A stretch of DNA of 64,000 nt from Desulfuromonadaceae bacterium (lineage in GTDB: Bacteria; Desulfobacterota; Desulfuromonadia; Geobacterales; Pseudopelobacteraceae): the NCBI GenBank assembly GCA_028687585.1, contig JAQTZV010000004.1, positions 62,001 to 126,000 of the forward strand, read 5' to 3'. The position numbers were made by a program, and so were the translations under genes. This document shows, piece after piece, positions 1 through 9,417 of the stretch; within the stretch, counting starts at the first letter, position 1, and every line of letters begins with the position of its first letter. The notes under the pieces were generated by a model, which saw only the letters and a list, made by a program, of their open reading frames with translations, was not told the origin of the DNA and made no database searches.

Positions 1-76
1 GACCGGCTTCGCCGGGAGCATAAGCAACTGCGCACTATTTGTATTTTTACCTACTGACAACCATCCGGAGATAGCT

Positions 77-1039
77 ATGGCAACGTCGGAAATTTTATTG
101 GAAACAGGCACCAACGAGCTGGAAATACTTGAGTTTTATGTTGACGAAACCAGTGCTGCCGGGGAGCAGGAGCGGGTCTATTTCGGCATGAACGTCGCGA
201 AGGTGATGCAGGTGATCGAGAATCCGAACCTTGCCCCATGCGATTATGCGCAGCATCCGTCGTTTCTGGGAGTCATTCCGCTTCGCGAGCATATTCTGCC
301 GATAATCGACCTGAGCGTCTGGTTGGGTATGGCTCGAACGAACAGCAATTTTGACCTGATCATCGCCACCGAGTTCAGCCAGGCGGTCAACGGTTTTCTG
401 GTCTCCGGTGTTACAGAGATTCTCCGGGTAGGCTGGGGTCAGGTCAAACCGCCCGGCACGTTTTTGTCGAAATTTGCCAAAGCAGCCATCATCGGCACGG
501 TCGAGCATAATAACCGCTTCATCCAACTGCTTGACATGGAGAGCATCATTTCCGATCTCGATCCAAATATGATGAAGGATGCCGGGTTCAGCGAAGTGCG
601 TGCCAAACAGCAGTATCCGGTACTTGTCGCCGATGATTCCCAGACGATACTCGACATGGTCACCCGGAATCTGCGAGCAGCCAACTTCATGCCGATAACC
701 GCTTCGAACGGCCAGGAAGCATGGGATCTGCTCTGTCAACTTCGAGAACGTGCCGAGAATGAGCATCTGGATATCCATGATCTGGTGCGTATCGTGATCT
801 CCGATATCGAGATGCCGATGCTTGACGGATTCACCCTGACCAAGCGTATCAAGGAAGATCCGCTGCTGGGCACAATTCCGGTCATCCTCTATTCATCCAT
901 CATCACCGACGAACTTCGCCACAAGGGTGAATTCGTCAAGGCTGACGATCAGGTGTCAAAGCCGGAACTGCATGAAATGGCCCGGCGGGCAATTGATCTT
1001 ATTGAAGCGGCAGCAGCGGCAGCGACGGTAACCGTATGA
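77..1039 (+). CDS. cheV: CheV-type chemotaxis coupling protein (CheW domain + receiver)
   Basis: A CheW-like scaffold fused to a receiver, used to couple chemoreceptors to the CheA kinase in the cytoplasm and adjust the coupling by phosphorylation. The 320 residues show a CheW domain at about 15-165 (VIPLREHILPIIDLSVWLG is the typical core) and a receiver at about 180-315. The receiver has the acidic pair in VLVADDSQT, the acceptor D243 in ISDIEMP and the conserved Lys in SKPEL. Length and domain order match the CheV family. The ATG follows a GGAG at spacing 7. The stop overlaps the start of the Hpt gene (ATGA), so the two are probably translationally coupled. Confidence 0.9.
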   Translation: MATSEILLETGTNELEILEFYVDETSAAGEQERVYFGMNVAKVMQVIENPNLAPCDYAQHPSFLGVIPLREHILPIIDLSVWLGMARTNSNFDLIIATEFSQAVNGFLVSGVTEILRVGWGQVKPPGTFLSKFAKAAIIGTVEHNNRFIQLLDMESIISDLDPNMMKDAGFSEVRAKQQYPVLVADDSQTILDMVTRNLRAANFMPITASNGQEAWDLLCQLRERAENEHLDIHDLVRIVISDIEMPMLDGFTLTKRIKEDPLLGTIPVILYSSIITDELRHKGEFVKADDQVSKPELHEMARRAIDLIEAAAAAATVTV

Positions 1040-1443
1040 AGAGAATCGACCATGAATTGCTTGCGTCATTTGCAGAGGAATCCGCTCTCCGCCTGACCAG
1101 GATAGCTGACAAACTGGAGCTTCTTGCCGGCACAAGACCGGTAGACATGGAGCTGCTGCACGCTATCTTCAGAGACACGCATTCCCTGAAAAGCGCGGCA
1201 AACCTGCTTACGCTCGGGGCGGTGGAGCAGATCGCCCATAAGCTCGAAGATATACTGGAGTCGCTCCGCATCGGGCAGGATCTGCCCGATGAACAACTCA
1301 TCGACATCCTGAGCGCCGGTTACACCCGAATTGAGCAGCTTTTGAAAAACACGCACGTGTTGCCGTTGATAGACTCGGGCAAAGAAATAGCCGCCATTGA
1401 CGCCAGGCTCCTTGCCCGCCGTATAAAAAATCAGGATGCGTGA
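1036..1443 (+). CDS. Hpt-domain phosphotransfer protein
   Basis: A stand-alone histidine phosphotransfer protein of 135 residues. The Hpt signature is RDTHSLKSAA, with H49 as the likely phospho-accepting residue, followed by a second helix containing HKLEDILESLR. Proteins of this type shuttle phosphate between hybrid kinases and receivers, or form the P1 part of a split CheA. No kinase domain follows, so it must work with a kinase encoded elsewhere. It overlaps cheV by 4 bases and is probably in the same transcript. Its partner is inferred: the CheV receiver next door is the simplest candidate. Confidence 0.8.
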   Translation: MKRIDHELLASFAEESALRLTRIADKLELLAGTRPVDMELLHAIFRDTHSLKSAANLLTLGAVEQIAHKLEDILESLRIGQDLPDEQLIDILSAGYTRIEQLLKNTHVLPLIDSGKEIAAIDARLLARRIKNQDA

Positions 1444-1497
1444 CATCAGGTAACTGCTTGGACATCGCATCAATTAAACGAATGGAGGATTGGCATT

Positions 1498-1677
1498 ATG
1501 AAACTGGAAGAGATCAAGGCAATCGCGCAACAGCACAGTATCAAGGTGGGCAAGATGAAGAAAACGGAACTGGTGCGGGCCATCCAGAGCGCCGAGGGAA
1601 ATGAACCCTGTTTTGAGGCCGGAAAATTGGCGTCCTGCGGTCAGGCCGGCTGTAGTTGGCGTGGAATCTGTTCGTAG
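1498..1677 (+). CDS. small SAP/Rho-N-like protein with Cys-rich tail
   Basis: A 59-codon gene with a good GGAGG 9 bases before its ATG. The first 30 residues (MKLEEIKAIAQQHSIKVGKM, then KKTELVRAIQ) look like the helix-extension-helix fold of SAP or Rho N-terminal domains, which bind nucleic acid. The last 23 residues hold four cysteines in the order C-x12-C-x4-C-x5-C, ending in CSWRGICS, which suggests a bound metal. It lies between the Hpt gene and the porin-like gene. Its function is unknown; the fold assignment rests on pattern recognition only. Confidence 0.65.
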   Translation: MKLEEIKAIAQQHSIKVGKMKKTELVRAIQSAEGNEPCFEAGKLASCGQAGCSWRGICS

Positions 1678-1714
1678 GTAGCTGGGCGATAAATCCATAT
1701 CGAAAGGAAAGCTT

Positions 1715-3124
1715 ATGAATAAAACCTGTATGACTTCCTGGTTGATAATGTTTCTTCTGGCCCTGGCGAGCTTTGCCGACCCGGTGTTTGCGACGCATCC
1801 CGATCTTGTCGTACCGGAGAAAGTCTCTTCAACTCATAAAGCGTGTCAGGAAATCATGCGTATCGGAAAGAAGTATCAGGTCGAGGGTCTGTTCTCCAAG
1901 GAGTTCGCCCTAGGGCAATGTCAACTCGCCCGGCTGGATGTAGCGGTAGCGGTGCAGCTGTTGACCGAAAAGATGGCCGAAAAGGCTGCCAAGGAAGGCG
2001 CCGGAGCGATCGACAAGGAAGACCTCGCTATGTTGAGCGACCTCAAGGAAGAGTTGCGCGGCGAGATGCTTCTGGCGCAGTCACGCGCCTTCCAGACCCG
2101 TTACACAGAACTGGGGACCAATCTCCATGCGCTAACCAAGAACATCACCTTAAGCGGTGGAATGACCGGTGTGCTGCAAGGTTCGTTCAACAATACGCCG
2201 AAAGATCACTCCGATGCGGTTGGGCGGGCGGACCTTGTCTTCAGTTTCAAGGTCGGAGAAAACACCATTGCGGTAATAGACGTTGAATCTACCGGCGGCT
2301 ACGGCATCGACGCCCATATCGGCAATTACTCCATTTTGAACAATATTCCCATGGCCCCGACCGACACGGTCCGTTTCCGGACCGCCTGGGTCGAGCACAC
2401 CGCTTTCGATGACCGGCTCGTAATCACGGCCGGCAAGATCAGCCTGACTGACTACTTTGACAACAACAGCATTGCAAACAATGAGACCGCCCAGTTTCTG
2501 GCGGGCGCTTTTGTAAACTCGATGGTCCTCGGCGCCCCCTCCAACGGTCCGGGAATGAGGGTAACCGCCAAGCTTGGCGACCAGCTTACCGTTAGTCTCG
2601 GCTATGGAAGCGGTGACGCCACGGCGGCCAATATCCTTGACCACGGCTACGGCATCGCGGAGTTGGACTATAAACTGAAGATTGGAGAGCTGGAGGGAAA
2701 TTACCGCTTCTACGGCAGCCTGGACGGCTCATTACCGGTGGTTGACGGGATAAAAAGTGACAAAGAGAACGCCTGGGGAGCCGGATTGAGCATTGATCAG
2801 CAGCTGACCGGGCAGCTTGCCCTGTTCGGCCGGTTCGGCTGGCATGACGAAGATGCGTATGTGACCAGATCCGCCTGGAGCGCTGGTTTTCAATATACCG
2901 GCCCGATCCCGCAGCGTAAGGATGACCTTGTCGGATTCGCTTACGGGCAGATCCTGGTCAATAACGCTACCGCACAGGAAAAATTGCTTGAAGCCTATTA
3001 CAAGGTAACGGTCAGCGACCAACTGGCGATATCGCCTCATTTCCAGTATTTGATCAACCCGTTGGCGGATACGGGCGCCGACAATGTTTTCGTGGCCAGC
3101 TTGAGAGCGCAACTCATCTTTTAA
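1715..3124 (+). CDS. outer-membrane porin-like beta-barrel protein
   Basis: A secreted protein of 469 residues. It starts with a Sec signal peptide (hydrophobic LIMFLLALASF, probable cleavage after VFA near residue 26). Next comes an alpha-helical segment at about 35-125 rich in Lys, Glu and Ala. From about residue 140 to the end there are alternating polar and aromatic strands typical of a beta barrel, ending in LRAQLIF with the C-terminal Phe recognised by the BAM machinery. The helical N-terminus followed by a barrel resembles porins that anchor to the cell wall. The substrate cannot be read from sequence. The ATG follows GAAAGG. Confidence 0.65.
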   Translation: MNKTCMTSWLIMFLLALASFADPVFATHPDLVVPEKVSSTHKACQEIMRIGKKYQVEGLFSKEFALGQCQLARLDVAVAVQLLTEKMAEKAAKEGAGAIDKEDLAMLSDLKEELRGEMLLAQSRAFQTRYTELGTNLHALTKNITLSGGMTGVLQGSFNNTPKDHSDAVGRADLVFSFKVGENTIAVIDVESTGGYGIDAHIGNYSILNNIPMAPTDTVRFRTAWVEHTAFDDRLVITAGKISLTDYFDNNSIANNETAQFLAGAFVNSMVLGAPSNGPGMRVTAKLGDQLTVSLGYGSGDATAANILDHGYGIAELDYKLKIGELEGNYRFYGSLDGSLPVVDGIKSDKENAWGAGLSIDQQLTGQLALFGRFGWHDEDAYVTRSAWSAGFQYTGPIPQRKDDLVGFAYGQILVNNATAQEKLLEAYYKVTVSDQLAISPHFQYLINPLADTGADNVFVASLRAQLIF

Positions 3125-3145
3125 CTACTGAGAAGGAGGAACGTT

Positions 3146-4846
3146 ATGCAATGGTTCAATAACATGAAAATAGGTACGCGGTTGGGTGGTGTGTTCGGAT
3201 TTATGCTTTTTCTTCTGCTCGCGGTAGCAGCTACGGGATACTGGGGCATGAACATGATCGACGAAGAGGTGTCCAGCGACCTGGACAGCGACGGCGTCAT
3301 CGCCCAGCATGCCGGCAGGGCGCGCGCCAATATTCTCGGACTGCGGCGCTATGAGAAGGATACGTTCATCAACATCGGTTCCGCTGAGAAGGTGGAAAAC
3401 TACCACAAACAGTGGAGCGAAGAGTTAGCTAGTGTCGATGAGCGGCTCAAAGCCCTGGAGAAGGTTGCTGTAGATCAGAAAGACAAGGAGCAGGTCAAAC
3501 TGATGAGGGATAATTTTGCGCTCTATACTGCAGGATTCAACAAGGTCTACGCCATGATCCGTGACGGCAGGGTAAAAACAACTACCGAGGCCAACACCGC
3601 CATTGGCGAATACAAGGACGAAACTCACAAGATGGAGAAGATTGCCTCCGAGTTTGCCGCTGATGGCTATAAACGGCTGGATCACATCAAGGAGCTGATC
3701 GATATCCAGATGAAGGAGGTGTTGCAGGTCATGATTCCGATTGTCGTGATTTCCTTTATCATCGGCATTGTGGCCGCTCTACTGATCACGCGCAGCATCA
3801 AAAAACCGGTCAGCGAGGGAGTGGCAGTGGCCAACGCTCTTGCAGAGGGTGACCTGACCGTGGACATAGAAGTTACCAGTAAGGATGAAATCGGCCAACT
3901 GATGGGATCACTGAAAAACATGGTGGATAAGCTGAAGCAGGTGGTCGGCGATGTGATCAGCGCCACCGATAATGTTGCTTCCGGCAGCCAGGAACTCTCC
4001 GCCACTGCCCAGCAGATGTCCCAGGGGGCCACCGAACAGGCTGCCTCTGCCGAAGAGGTTTCTTCCTCCATGGAAGAGATGGCCTCCAGCATTCGCCAGA
4101 ATACCGATAACGCCATGCAGACGGAAAAGATCTCTATCAAGAGTGCCAAAGACGCCAATGAAGGTGGCAAGGCAGTGGTCGAGACGGTTGCGGCAATGAA
4201 GGAGATCGCTACCAAGATAGGAATAATTGAAGAAATCGCCCGACAGACCAATCTGCTGGCTTTGAACGCCGCTATTGAGGCTGCCCGTGCCGGAGAACAT
4301 GGCAAGGGGTTTGCGGTGGTCGCCTCCGAAGTCCGAAAACTGGCCGAACGGAGCCAGTCGGCCGCTGGAGAAATATCAAGCCTTTCCTCTCGCAGTGTAG
4401 CGATTGCCGAGCAGGCGGGCGAGATGCTGACTAAAATGGTACCGGATATTCAGAAGACCGCCGAACTGGTGCAGGAAATCACCGCTTCGAGCCGCGAACA
4501 GGATACCGGCGCCGAGCAGATCAACAAGGCGATCCAGCAGTTGGACCAGGTTATCCAGCAGAACGCCTCGGCTTCGGAAGAGATGGCCTCAACCTCGGAA
4601 GAACTCGCCAGTCAGGCTGATCTGCTGAAAGACTCGATCAGCTTCTTCCGCATCGATAATAGTGGTGGCAGACAGACATCCCGCACGGTGCGCCCTCCGC
4701 AGCACAAAGCCCAGGTGGCCCATATTGGCCACGGTCATAAAGACGCGGAGGCGACAGAAAAGAAAAAGGGGAGCAGCAAAGGTGTTCATCTCCAACTTGG
4801 CCAGGCCGGGCCGGATCACCTGGATGATGAGTTTGAGAAATTCTGA
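3146..4846 (+). CDS. methyl-accepting chemotaxis protein (first copy)
   Basis: A transmembrane chemoreceptor of 566 residues. TM1 is at about 14-32, a four-helix-bundle-type periplasmic sensor at about 35-188, TM2 at about 192-212 and a HAMP domain to about 266. The cytoplasmic signalling coiled coil follows, with the hairpin tip around [20 protein letters not shown]. After a charged linker the protein ends in [16 protein letters not shown], a tail shared with the receptor at 5588. The ATG follows GGAGG. From the HAMP domain on it is almost identical to that second receptor, whereas the sensor domains differ. The ligand is unknown. Confidence 0.92.
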   Translation: MQWFNNMKIGTRLGGVFGFMLFLLLAVAATGYWGMNMIDEEVSSDLDSDGVIAQHAGRARANILGLRRYEKDTFINIGSAEKVENYHKQWSEELASVDERLKALEKVAVDQKDKEQVKLMRDNFALYTAGFNKVYAMIRDGRVKTTTEANTAIGEYKDETHKMEKIASEFAADGYKRLDHIKELIDIQMKEVLQVMIPIVVISFIIGIVAALLITRSIKKPVSEGVAVANALAEGDLTVDIEVTSKDEIGQLMGSLKNMVDKLKQVVGDVISATDNVASGSQELSATAQQMSQGATEQAASAEEVSSSMEEMASSIRQNTDNAMQTEKISIKSAKDANEGGKAVVETVAAMKEIATKIGIIEEIARQTNLLALNAAIEAARAGEHGKGFAVVASEVRKLAERSQSAAGEISSLSSRSVAIAEQAGEMLTKMVPDIQKTAELVQEITASSREQDTGAEQINKAIQQLDQVIQQNASASEEMASTSEELASQADLLKDSISFFRIDNSGGRQTSRTVRPPQHKAQVAHIGHGHKDAEATEKKKGSSKGVHLQLGQAGPDHLDDEFEKF

Positions 4847-4850
4847 CGGC

Positions 4851-4955
4851 AACCCCCCCCCAACCCCCTCCTTACCAGAAGTAGGCGTTTCTAAGCGAAA
4901 ACAGGAGGGGGGGTAAAAGCCCCCTCCTTCCTTTCAAGGAGGGGGTTGGGGGTGG
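4851..4955. repeat. G/C-tract inverted repeat between MCP and cheW
   Basis: An intergenic stretch made of long C-runs, then G-runs, then a second C/G pair. The C-rich arm at 4852-4872 is mirrored by the G-rich arm at 4937-4955, with an internal GGAGGGGGGG/CCCCCTCC pair. In RNA it could form a strong hairpin between receptor and cheW. It belongs to the same general class as the elements at 7290 and inside nifEN. Confidence 0.7.
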
Positions 4956-4989
4956 TGATTTTGGCTATAGACATAAGGAGGAGAAAACC

Positions 4990-5472
4990 ATGAGCGTTTC
5001 ATCAATCACGGAAACAACCCAGTACCTGACCTTCAAGCTCGACGAGGAGATTTTTGCCCTCGACGTTGCCAAGGTACGGGAAATTCTGGAATACAGCAGT
5101 GTCACCAAAGTGCCGCAAACTCCGGATTTCATGCGTGGAGTCATCAACCTGCGCGGCAGCGTGGTGCCGGTAATCGACCTGCGCCTGAAGTTCGGCATGA
5201 GCGCAACCGAGCAGAGCGTCAACACCTGCATCATCGTAACGGAGGTGGCAATGGAGGGTGAAACCATCCTGCTCGGTGCATTGGCCGATTCGGTGCAGGA
5301 GGTGAACGAGATGGAGGCGGAACAGATAGAGGCCGCGCCACATATCGGCACGCGACTCAACACCGACTTCATCAAGGGGATGGGGAAAAAGGACAACGCC
5401 TTCGTGATGATCCTTGATATCGACAAGGTGTTCAGCTCGGGAGATCTGTCGATGATTGCCGATGCGGCGTAA
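4990..5472 (+). CDS. cheW: CheW coupling protein (first copy)
   Basis: A single CheW domain of 160 residues that links receptors to CheA. It has the usual signatures LTFKLDEEIFALDVAKVREI, FMRGVINLRGSVVPVIDLR and FIKGMGKKDN. A strong GGAGGAG precedes the ATG. It lies directly behind the first MCP. It is close to identical to the CheW at 7441 for most of its length, apart from the first few and last few residues. The two MCP-CheW pairs therefore appear to be copies of one ancestral unit. Confidence 0.93.
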   Translation: MSVSSITETTQYLTFKLDEEIFALDVAKVREILEYSSVTKVPQTPDFMRGVINLRGSVVPVIDLRLKFGMSATEQSVNTCIIVTEVAMEGETILLGALADSVQEVNEMEAEQIEAAPHIGTRLNTDFIKGMGKKDNAFVMILDIDKVFSSGDLSMIADAA

Positions 5473-5473
5473 G

Positions 5474-5510
5474 GCCAATTACAAATCAAAGATGATATCA
5501 AGTCGACGAG
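5474..5510 (-). repeat. partial copy of the intergenic palindrome family
   Basis: This stretch reads, on the - strand, as the outer arm found at the right end of the elements at 10141 and 21748 (CTTGATNTCATCTTTGATTT). Only this arm is recognisable; the central palindrome and other arm are missing, so it looks like a decayed half element. It sits directly after the cheW stop codon. Confidence 0.55.
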
Positions 5511-5587
5511 TAGCGAGTCCCCGGTTTGCGGCGCCAGCCTCAAACAGAATCCACGTATGAATCTGACAATGACAAAGGAGAAACGTA

Positions 5588-7282
5588 ATGCAATGGCTCA
5601 ATAACATGAAGATAGGAAAAAGAATGGCGCTCGGCTTTGGTTTGGTACTGGTGATTATGTGCGTTTTGATCTGGGAAGGCATATCCAGTATGTCCGGAAT
5701 CCAGCAGAATCTGGATCGAATAGTCAAGGTAAATAATGTCAGACTGGAACTGCTGACTGATGTCGACGACAGTTCTATGAATATATTTATTAATATTCGC
5801 AATATACTTGTCAATACCAATCCGGAAAAACGTCTGGAATATCAACAAAGAATTACAAAATACAGGGAAGACTATGTTGCCAATTTAAAAAAAGTTGAGG
5901 AGATGACAAGCAAAGACGACAAGAAATCCCATGAAATTATTGCAAAAATAAAGGAAGCGACCACTGTAGCCTCTGCCCTGAACGCAAAAGTAGTCGAACT
6001 TGCATTGGCCGGTAAGGATGCTGATGCTGCGGCATTACTCTCCAAGGAAGCGGCTCCGGCAGGACGTGTAATGGAAGAGGCGCTCGGTGAGTTGTCCGAC
6101 CATAACAAAGAACGCAACAAGATACGCTTTGAACAAGCATCCAAAGAGTACAATAATTCCCGTACTATAATGTTCGGCCTGGGTGCCGCTGCTATCCTGA
6201 TCGCCCTCATTACCGCCTTTTTCCTGACCCGTGGCATCACCCATCCGATCAACGAGGCTCTGGCTGTTGCCAACGCCCTGGCAAAAGGCGATCTGACCAT
6301 CTCGGTGGTATCGAGATCAAAGGACGAAACCGGCCAGATGATGACGGCTATCGCCAACATGGTTGAAAAACTGAAGCAGGTTGTCGGTGAAGTCATGGGC
6401 GCTTCCGATAACGTTGCTTCGGGCAGCCAGGAACTTTCTTCCACGGCCCAGCAGATGAGCCAGGGGGCTACTGAACAGGCAGCTTCAGCCGAGGAAATTT
6501 CGTCCAGTATGGAAGAGATGGCCTCCAGTATCCGCCAGAATACCGACAACGCCATGCAGACAGAAAAGATCTCCATCAAGAGTTCTGTCGATGCCAAAGA
6601 AGGGGGCAAGGCGGTGGTTGAGACGGTTGCCGCGATGAAGGAGATCGCTTCCAAGATCGGCATTATCGAGGAGATCGCCCGCCAGACCAACCTGTTGGCT
6701 CTGAATGCTGCCATTGAAGCGGCCCGTGCCGGCGAGCATGGCAAAGGTTTTGCGGTGGTTGCATCCGAAGTCCGCAAACTGGCAGAGCGGAGCCAGTCGG
6801 CCGCCGGAGAAATTTCCAGCCTCTCCACCCGCAGTGTGGCAATTGCCGAACAGGCGGGCGAGATGCTGACCAGGATGGTGCCGGATATTCAGAAAACCGC
6901 CGAACTGGTGCAGGAGATCACCGCTTCCAGCAAGGAACAAGATACCGGTGCCGAGCAGATCAACAAGGCCATTCAGCAGCTCGATCAGGTCATCCAGCAG
7001 AATGCTTCCGCTTCCGAAGAGATGGCATCTACCTCTGAAGAACTATCCAGCCAGGCTGAACAGCTGCAGCACTCCATCAGCTTCTTTGATATCGGCAACG
7101 CGGGGCGGCGCACAGCATCCGCTGCAACGGCACATAAACCGGCCCACAAGGTTCAGGTTGCCCACGCCAAAAGCGGTGCTGCTGCGCAGTCGCAGGCAAA
7201 ACGCACCCCTGGCGGCGGCGTAAACCTGCAGCTTGGCCAGGCCGGTCCGGATCACCTGGATGATGAGTTTGAGAAATTCTGA
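5588..7282 (+). CDS. methyl-accepting chemotaxis protein (second copy)
   Basis: A chemoreceptor of 564 residues with the same plan as the one at 3146. TM1 is at about 12-30, a four-helix sensor at about 35-195, TM2 at about 200-218, then HAMP, the signalling coiled coil and a terminal [16 protein letters not shown]. The region from HAMP to the C-terminus matches the first copy nearly residue for residue, but the periplasmic domain is clearly diverged (it contains [20 protein letters not shown]). The pair therefore probably shares signalling output and differs in ligand. The ATG follows AAAGGAG. Confidence 0.92.
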   Translation: MQWLNNMKIGKRMALGFGLVLVIMCVLIWEGISSMSGIQQNLDRIVKVNNVRLELLTDVDDSSMNIFINIRNILVNTNPEKRLEYQQRITKYREDYVANLKKVEEMTSKDDKKSHEIIAKIKEATTVASALNAKVVELALAGKDADAAALLSKEAAPAGRVMEEALGELSDHNKERNKIRFEQASKEYNNSRTIMFGLGAAAILIALITAFFLTRGITHPINEALAVANALAKGDLTISVVSRSKDETGQMMTAIANMVEKLKQVVGEVMGASDNVASGSQELSSTAQQMSQGATEQAASAEEISSSMEEMASSIRQNTDNAMQTEKISIKSSVDAKEGGKAVVETVAAMKEIASKIGIIEEIARQTNLLALNAAIEAARAGEHGKGFAVVASEVRKLAERSQSAAGEISSLSTRSVAIAEQAGEMLTRMVPDIQKTAELVQEITASSKEQDTGAEQINKAIQQLDQVIQQNASASEEMASTSEELSSQAEQLQHSISFFDIGNAGRRTASAATAHKPAHKVQVAHAKSGAAAQSQAKRTPGGGVNLQLGQAGPDHLDDEFEKF

Positions 7283-7289
7283 CAATAGC

Positions 7290-7345
7290 TCCCCCCCCCT
7301 TGACGGACCCTCTGGGGCCTAAAGGAGGGGGTCGGGGGGTGGGTG
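7290..7345. repeat. G/C-tract element with GGACCCTCTGGGGCC core
   Basis: A C-run, the core GGACCCTCTGGGGCCTAAAG, then a G-run. The same core, in reverse complement and with the same flanking C and G tracts, lies inside the nifEN coding region at about 23257-23313. Two copies in unrelated contexts show that this is a dispersed repeat. Confidence 0.75.
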
Positions 7346-7371
7346 AAGCTGCAATGTACTACTCCGTGGCA

Positions 7372-7418
7372 AAGTCCCCCCCACCCTAACCCTCCCCCGC
7401 CAGGGGGGAGGGGACTTT
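7372..7418. repeat. G/C-tract inverted repeat before second cheW
   Basis: A perfect-looking palindrome: AAAGTCCCCCCCACC on the left and GGGGGGAGGGGACTTT on the right, separated by about 17 bases. It ends just upstream of the ribosome binding site of the second cheW and could act as an RNA hairpin between the receptor and cheW. Confidence 0.7.
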
Positions 7419-7440
7419 GCACTCTAATATAGGAGCTTTT

Positions 7441-7923
7441 ATGTCCATATCAACAATATCCGAAACAACCCAATACCTGACCTTCAAACTCGACGAGGAG
7501 ATTTTTGCCCTTGATGTGGCCAAGGTACGGGAAATTCTGGAATACAGCAGCGTCACCAAGGTACCGCAAACCCCCGAATTTATGCGGGGGGTCATTAATC
7601 TGCGCGGCAGTGTCGTTCCGGTGATTGATCTGCGTCTTAAATTCGGCATGACAGCAACCGAGCAGAGCGTAAACACCTGCATCATCGTGACGGAGGTGGC
7701 GATGGAAGGTGAAACCGTCCTACTGGGGGCGTTGGCCGACTCGGTGCAGGAGGTGAACGAGATGGAGCCTGCCCAGATCGAGGCCGCCCCCCATATCGGC
7801 ACAAAGCTCAATACCGATTTTATCAAGGGGATGGGAAAGCAGGACAGCAATTTCGTGATGATCCTGGATATTGACACGGTGTTCAATTCAGGAGATCTGG
7901 AGGATATACGGAGTGCAGGTTAA
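7441..7923 (+). CDS. cheW: CheW coupling protein (second copy)
   Basis: A CheW domain of 160 residues, the same length as the first copy and nearly identical to it (LTFKLDEEIFALDVAKVREI, GVINLRGSVVPVIDLRLKFG). The chosen start is the ATG at 7441, which has AGGAG six bases upstream and matches the first CheW. An in-frame TTG at 7417 would add eight residues overlapping a palindrome and is less likely. It is the downstream member of the second MCP-CheW pair. Differences cluster at the very N-terminus (STISETTQ) and C-terminus (GDLEDIRSAG). Confidence 0.92.
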   Translation: MSISTISETTQYLTFKLDEEIFALDVAKVREILEYSSVTKVPQTPEFMRGVINLRGSVVPVIDLRLKFGMTATEQSVNTCIIVTEVAMEGETVLLGALADSVQEVNEMEPAQIEAAPHIGTKLNTDFIKGMGKQDSNFVMILDIDTVFNSGDLEDIRSAG

Positions 7924-7976
7924 CCGGAAGTCTAACGATACAAGCGGTAAAACAAATGAGAAAGGAGCAAATACCA

Positions 7977-8201
7977 ATGTCGTTGGCTCAATTATCACCG
8001 ATCAGCGTTCAAGGCAACTCTTCACAATTCAATCCGCAGGTAGCGGCTTACAAAAATTCACCCCCTGCCCACGCCGTGAATACAGCCCAGAAAGCGGTAC
8101 AGGCAAGTAATACGGACACCGTTACAATCTCAAGCCAGGCGCTGCAGATGGCAGGCAGGAATGCTGCTGTTGAAAAAGAATCCACAAAAAATGTCTCTTA
8201 A
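7977..8201 (+). CDS. small hypothetical protein with DTVTISSQA motif
   Basis: A 74-residue protein whose ATG at 7977 is preceded by AAAGGAG. It is polar, with no membrane segment. The C-terminal half contains DTVTISSQALQMA. A D-x-V-x-(I/L)-S-x-x-A motif of this kind recurs in small flagellar and motility-associated proteins, including FlgM-like anti-sigma factors. That similarity is weak, but the place between cheW and signalling genes fits a motility role. No function is assigned. Confidence 0.6.
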   Translation: MSLAQLSPISVQGNSSQFNPQVAAYKNSPPAHAVNTAQKAVQASNTDTVTISSQALQMAGRNAAVEKESTKNVS

Positions 8202-8258
8202 TTCTAATTAGTCCCATGGATCATACAAGAGGGACAAAATTTTTAGGACTGGACTCCA

Positions 8259-9413
8259 ATGAAAATCCTGGTTGTTGACGACAACAATGATGATCGTAAA
8301 GTGCTTCGCTACGTTCTGGAGGCCCATGGGCACGAAGTCATTGAGGCCGTCAACGGAGTGGAAGGTCTTCAGGCGGCCTCTGCTTACGGATTTGACCTGG
8401 TACTGTCCGACGTGATGATGCCGGTCATGGACGGTTTCCAGTTTTTGCGAAATATCAGAGTATCAAGTTCTGTACCGTTTATTTTCTACTCGGCGGTATA
8501 CGACAGCAGCAACGACATGCAGCTTGCCACCTCTCTGGGGGTGAACGGCTACATAATCAAACCGAAGTCCCCGATCGAGTTAATGGAAGAAATCGAACGG
8601 ATCGTCTGCGCAGAGCAAAAGGAGAAATCCGGAGTTATTGAGGGTGATGCCCAGTACCTGAAGAGATACAGTCAGGTTGTGGTGTCAAAGCTTGAAGAAA
8701 AAGTTCGGGCGCTGGAAGAGGCCCTGGCCGAGCGCAAGAAGATGGAGCAGCGCCTGTCTGACATGACGGTGGAGCTCTCTCTGGCCGAGGAGCGGGAACG
8801 GCGGCGTATCGCTGCAGAACTTCACGATAATATCGGACAGACCCTGTTGCTCGGGAAGATAAAACTCGGTTCGTTGATCAAAGCGATTCCCCCGGGCATC
8901 GACAAGAATGAGTACGAAGAGATTCTGACGCTGCAAGAACAGGTAATCCGGGCCATCCGCTCGCTGACCCAGCAGTTGTCTCCACCGATCCTGTCCGGGG
9001 CCGGGCTGGAAGCGGCGCTGGAGTGGCTGGGCAAACGGATGGATGATGATTTCGGTCTGCAGGTGACATTTGTTGACGATCGAAAACCGAAGCCGCTTAG
9101 CGAGGATATACGCGCCATCGTTTTTCAGGCATGTCGTGAGTTGCTCATCAATGTTGCCAAGCACGCGGAAACCGAATCAGCGCGGGTTACTGTCGGCAGA
9201 GAGGGCGATATGCTCTATCTCACGGTCGAGGATAACGGAAGGGGCTTTGATCCGGTAAAAGGTGCAATCGGCGTTTCGTGGGACAGCGGGTTCGGGCTCT
9301 TCAACATCCGGGAGCGGCTCAAGCACCTGGGTGGCGAGCTAATGCTTGAATCCGCTCCGGGCCAAGGGACGCGTGTTACCCTGCGGGTGGGGCTGACGGT
9401 GAAAAATGGGTAA
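8259..9413 (+). CDS. receiver-histidine kinase (HisKA_3 type)
   Basis: A cytoplasmic two-component protein of 384 residues. The receiver at 1-120 has VVDDNN, acceptor D51 in VLSDVMMP and Lys in IIKPKSP. A coiled coil follows at about 140-180. Then comes a NarX/DegS-type dimerisation domain with ERRRIAAELHDNIGQTL (H189 the likely phosphorylated residue) and an HATPase with DNGRGFDP and SGFGLFNIRERL. Kinases of this class normally pair with NarL/LuxR regulators, and such a regulator follows 76 bases downstream, making them a likely cognate pair. The input receiver means it probably takes phosphate from another kinase. Confidence 0.9.
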   Translation: MKILVVDDNNDDRKVLRYVLEAHGHEVIEAVNGVEGLQAASAYGFDLVLSDVMMPVMDGFQFLRNIRVSSSVPFIFYSAVYDSSNDMQLATSLGVNGYIIKPKSPIELMEEIERIVCAEQKEKSGVIEGDAQYLKRYSQVVVSKLEEKVRALEEALAERKKMEQRLSDMTVELSLAEERERRRIAAELHDNIGQTLLLGKIKLGSLIKAIPPGIDKNEYEEILTLQEQVIRAIRSLTQQLSPPILSGAGLEAALEWLGKRMDDDFGLQVTFVDDRKPKPLSEDIRAIVFQACRELLINVAKHAETESARVTVGREGDMLYLTVEDNGRGFDPVKGAIGVSWDSGFGLFNIRERLKHLGGELMLESAPGQGTRVTLRVGLTVKNG

Positions 9414-9417
9414 AATG

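Noticed and set aside
1-76. 3' end of an upstream gene
   Set aside because: No frame through these bases gives a recognisable protein end; only the GGAG ahead of cheV is clear.
3908-4300. Open frames antisense to the chemoreceptor signalling domains
   Set aside because: The same antisense frames recur in the second receptor at the matching place because the sense sequences are near-identical; they are not independent genes.
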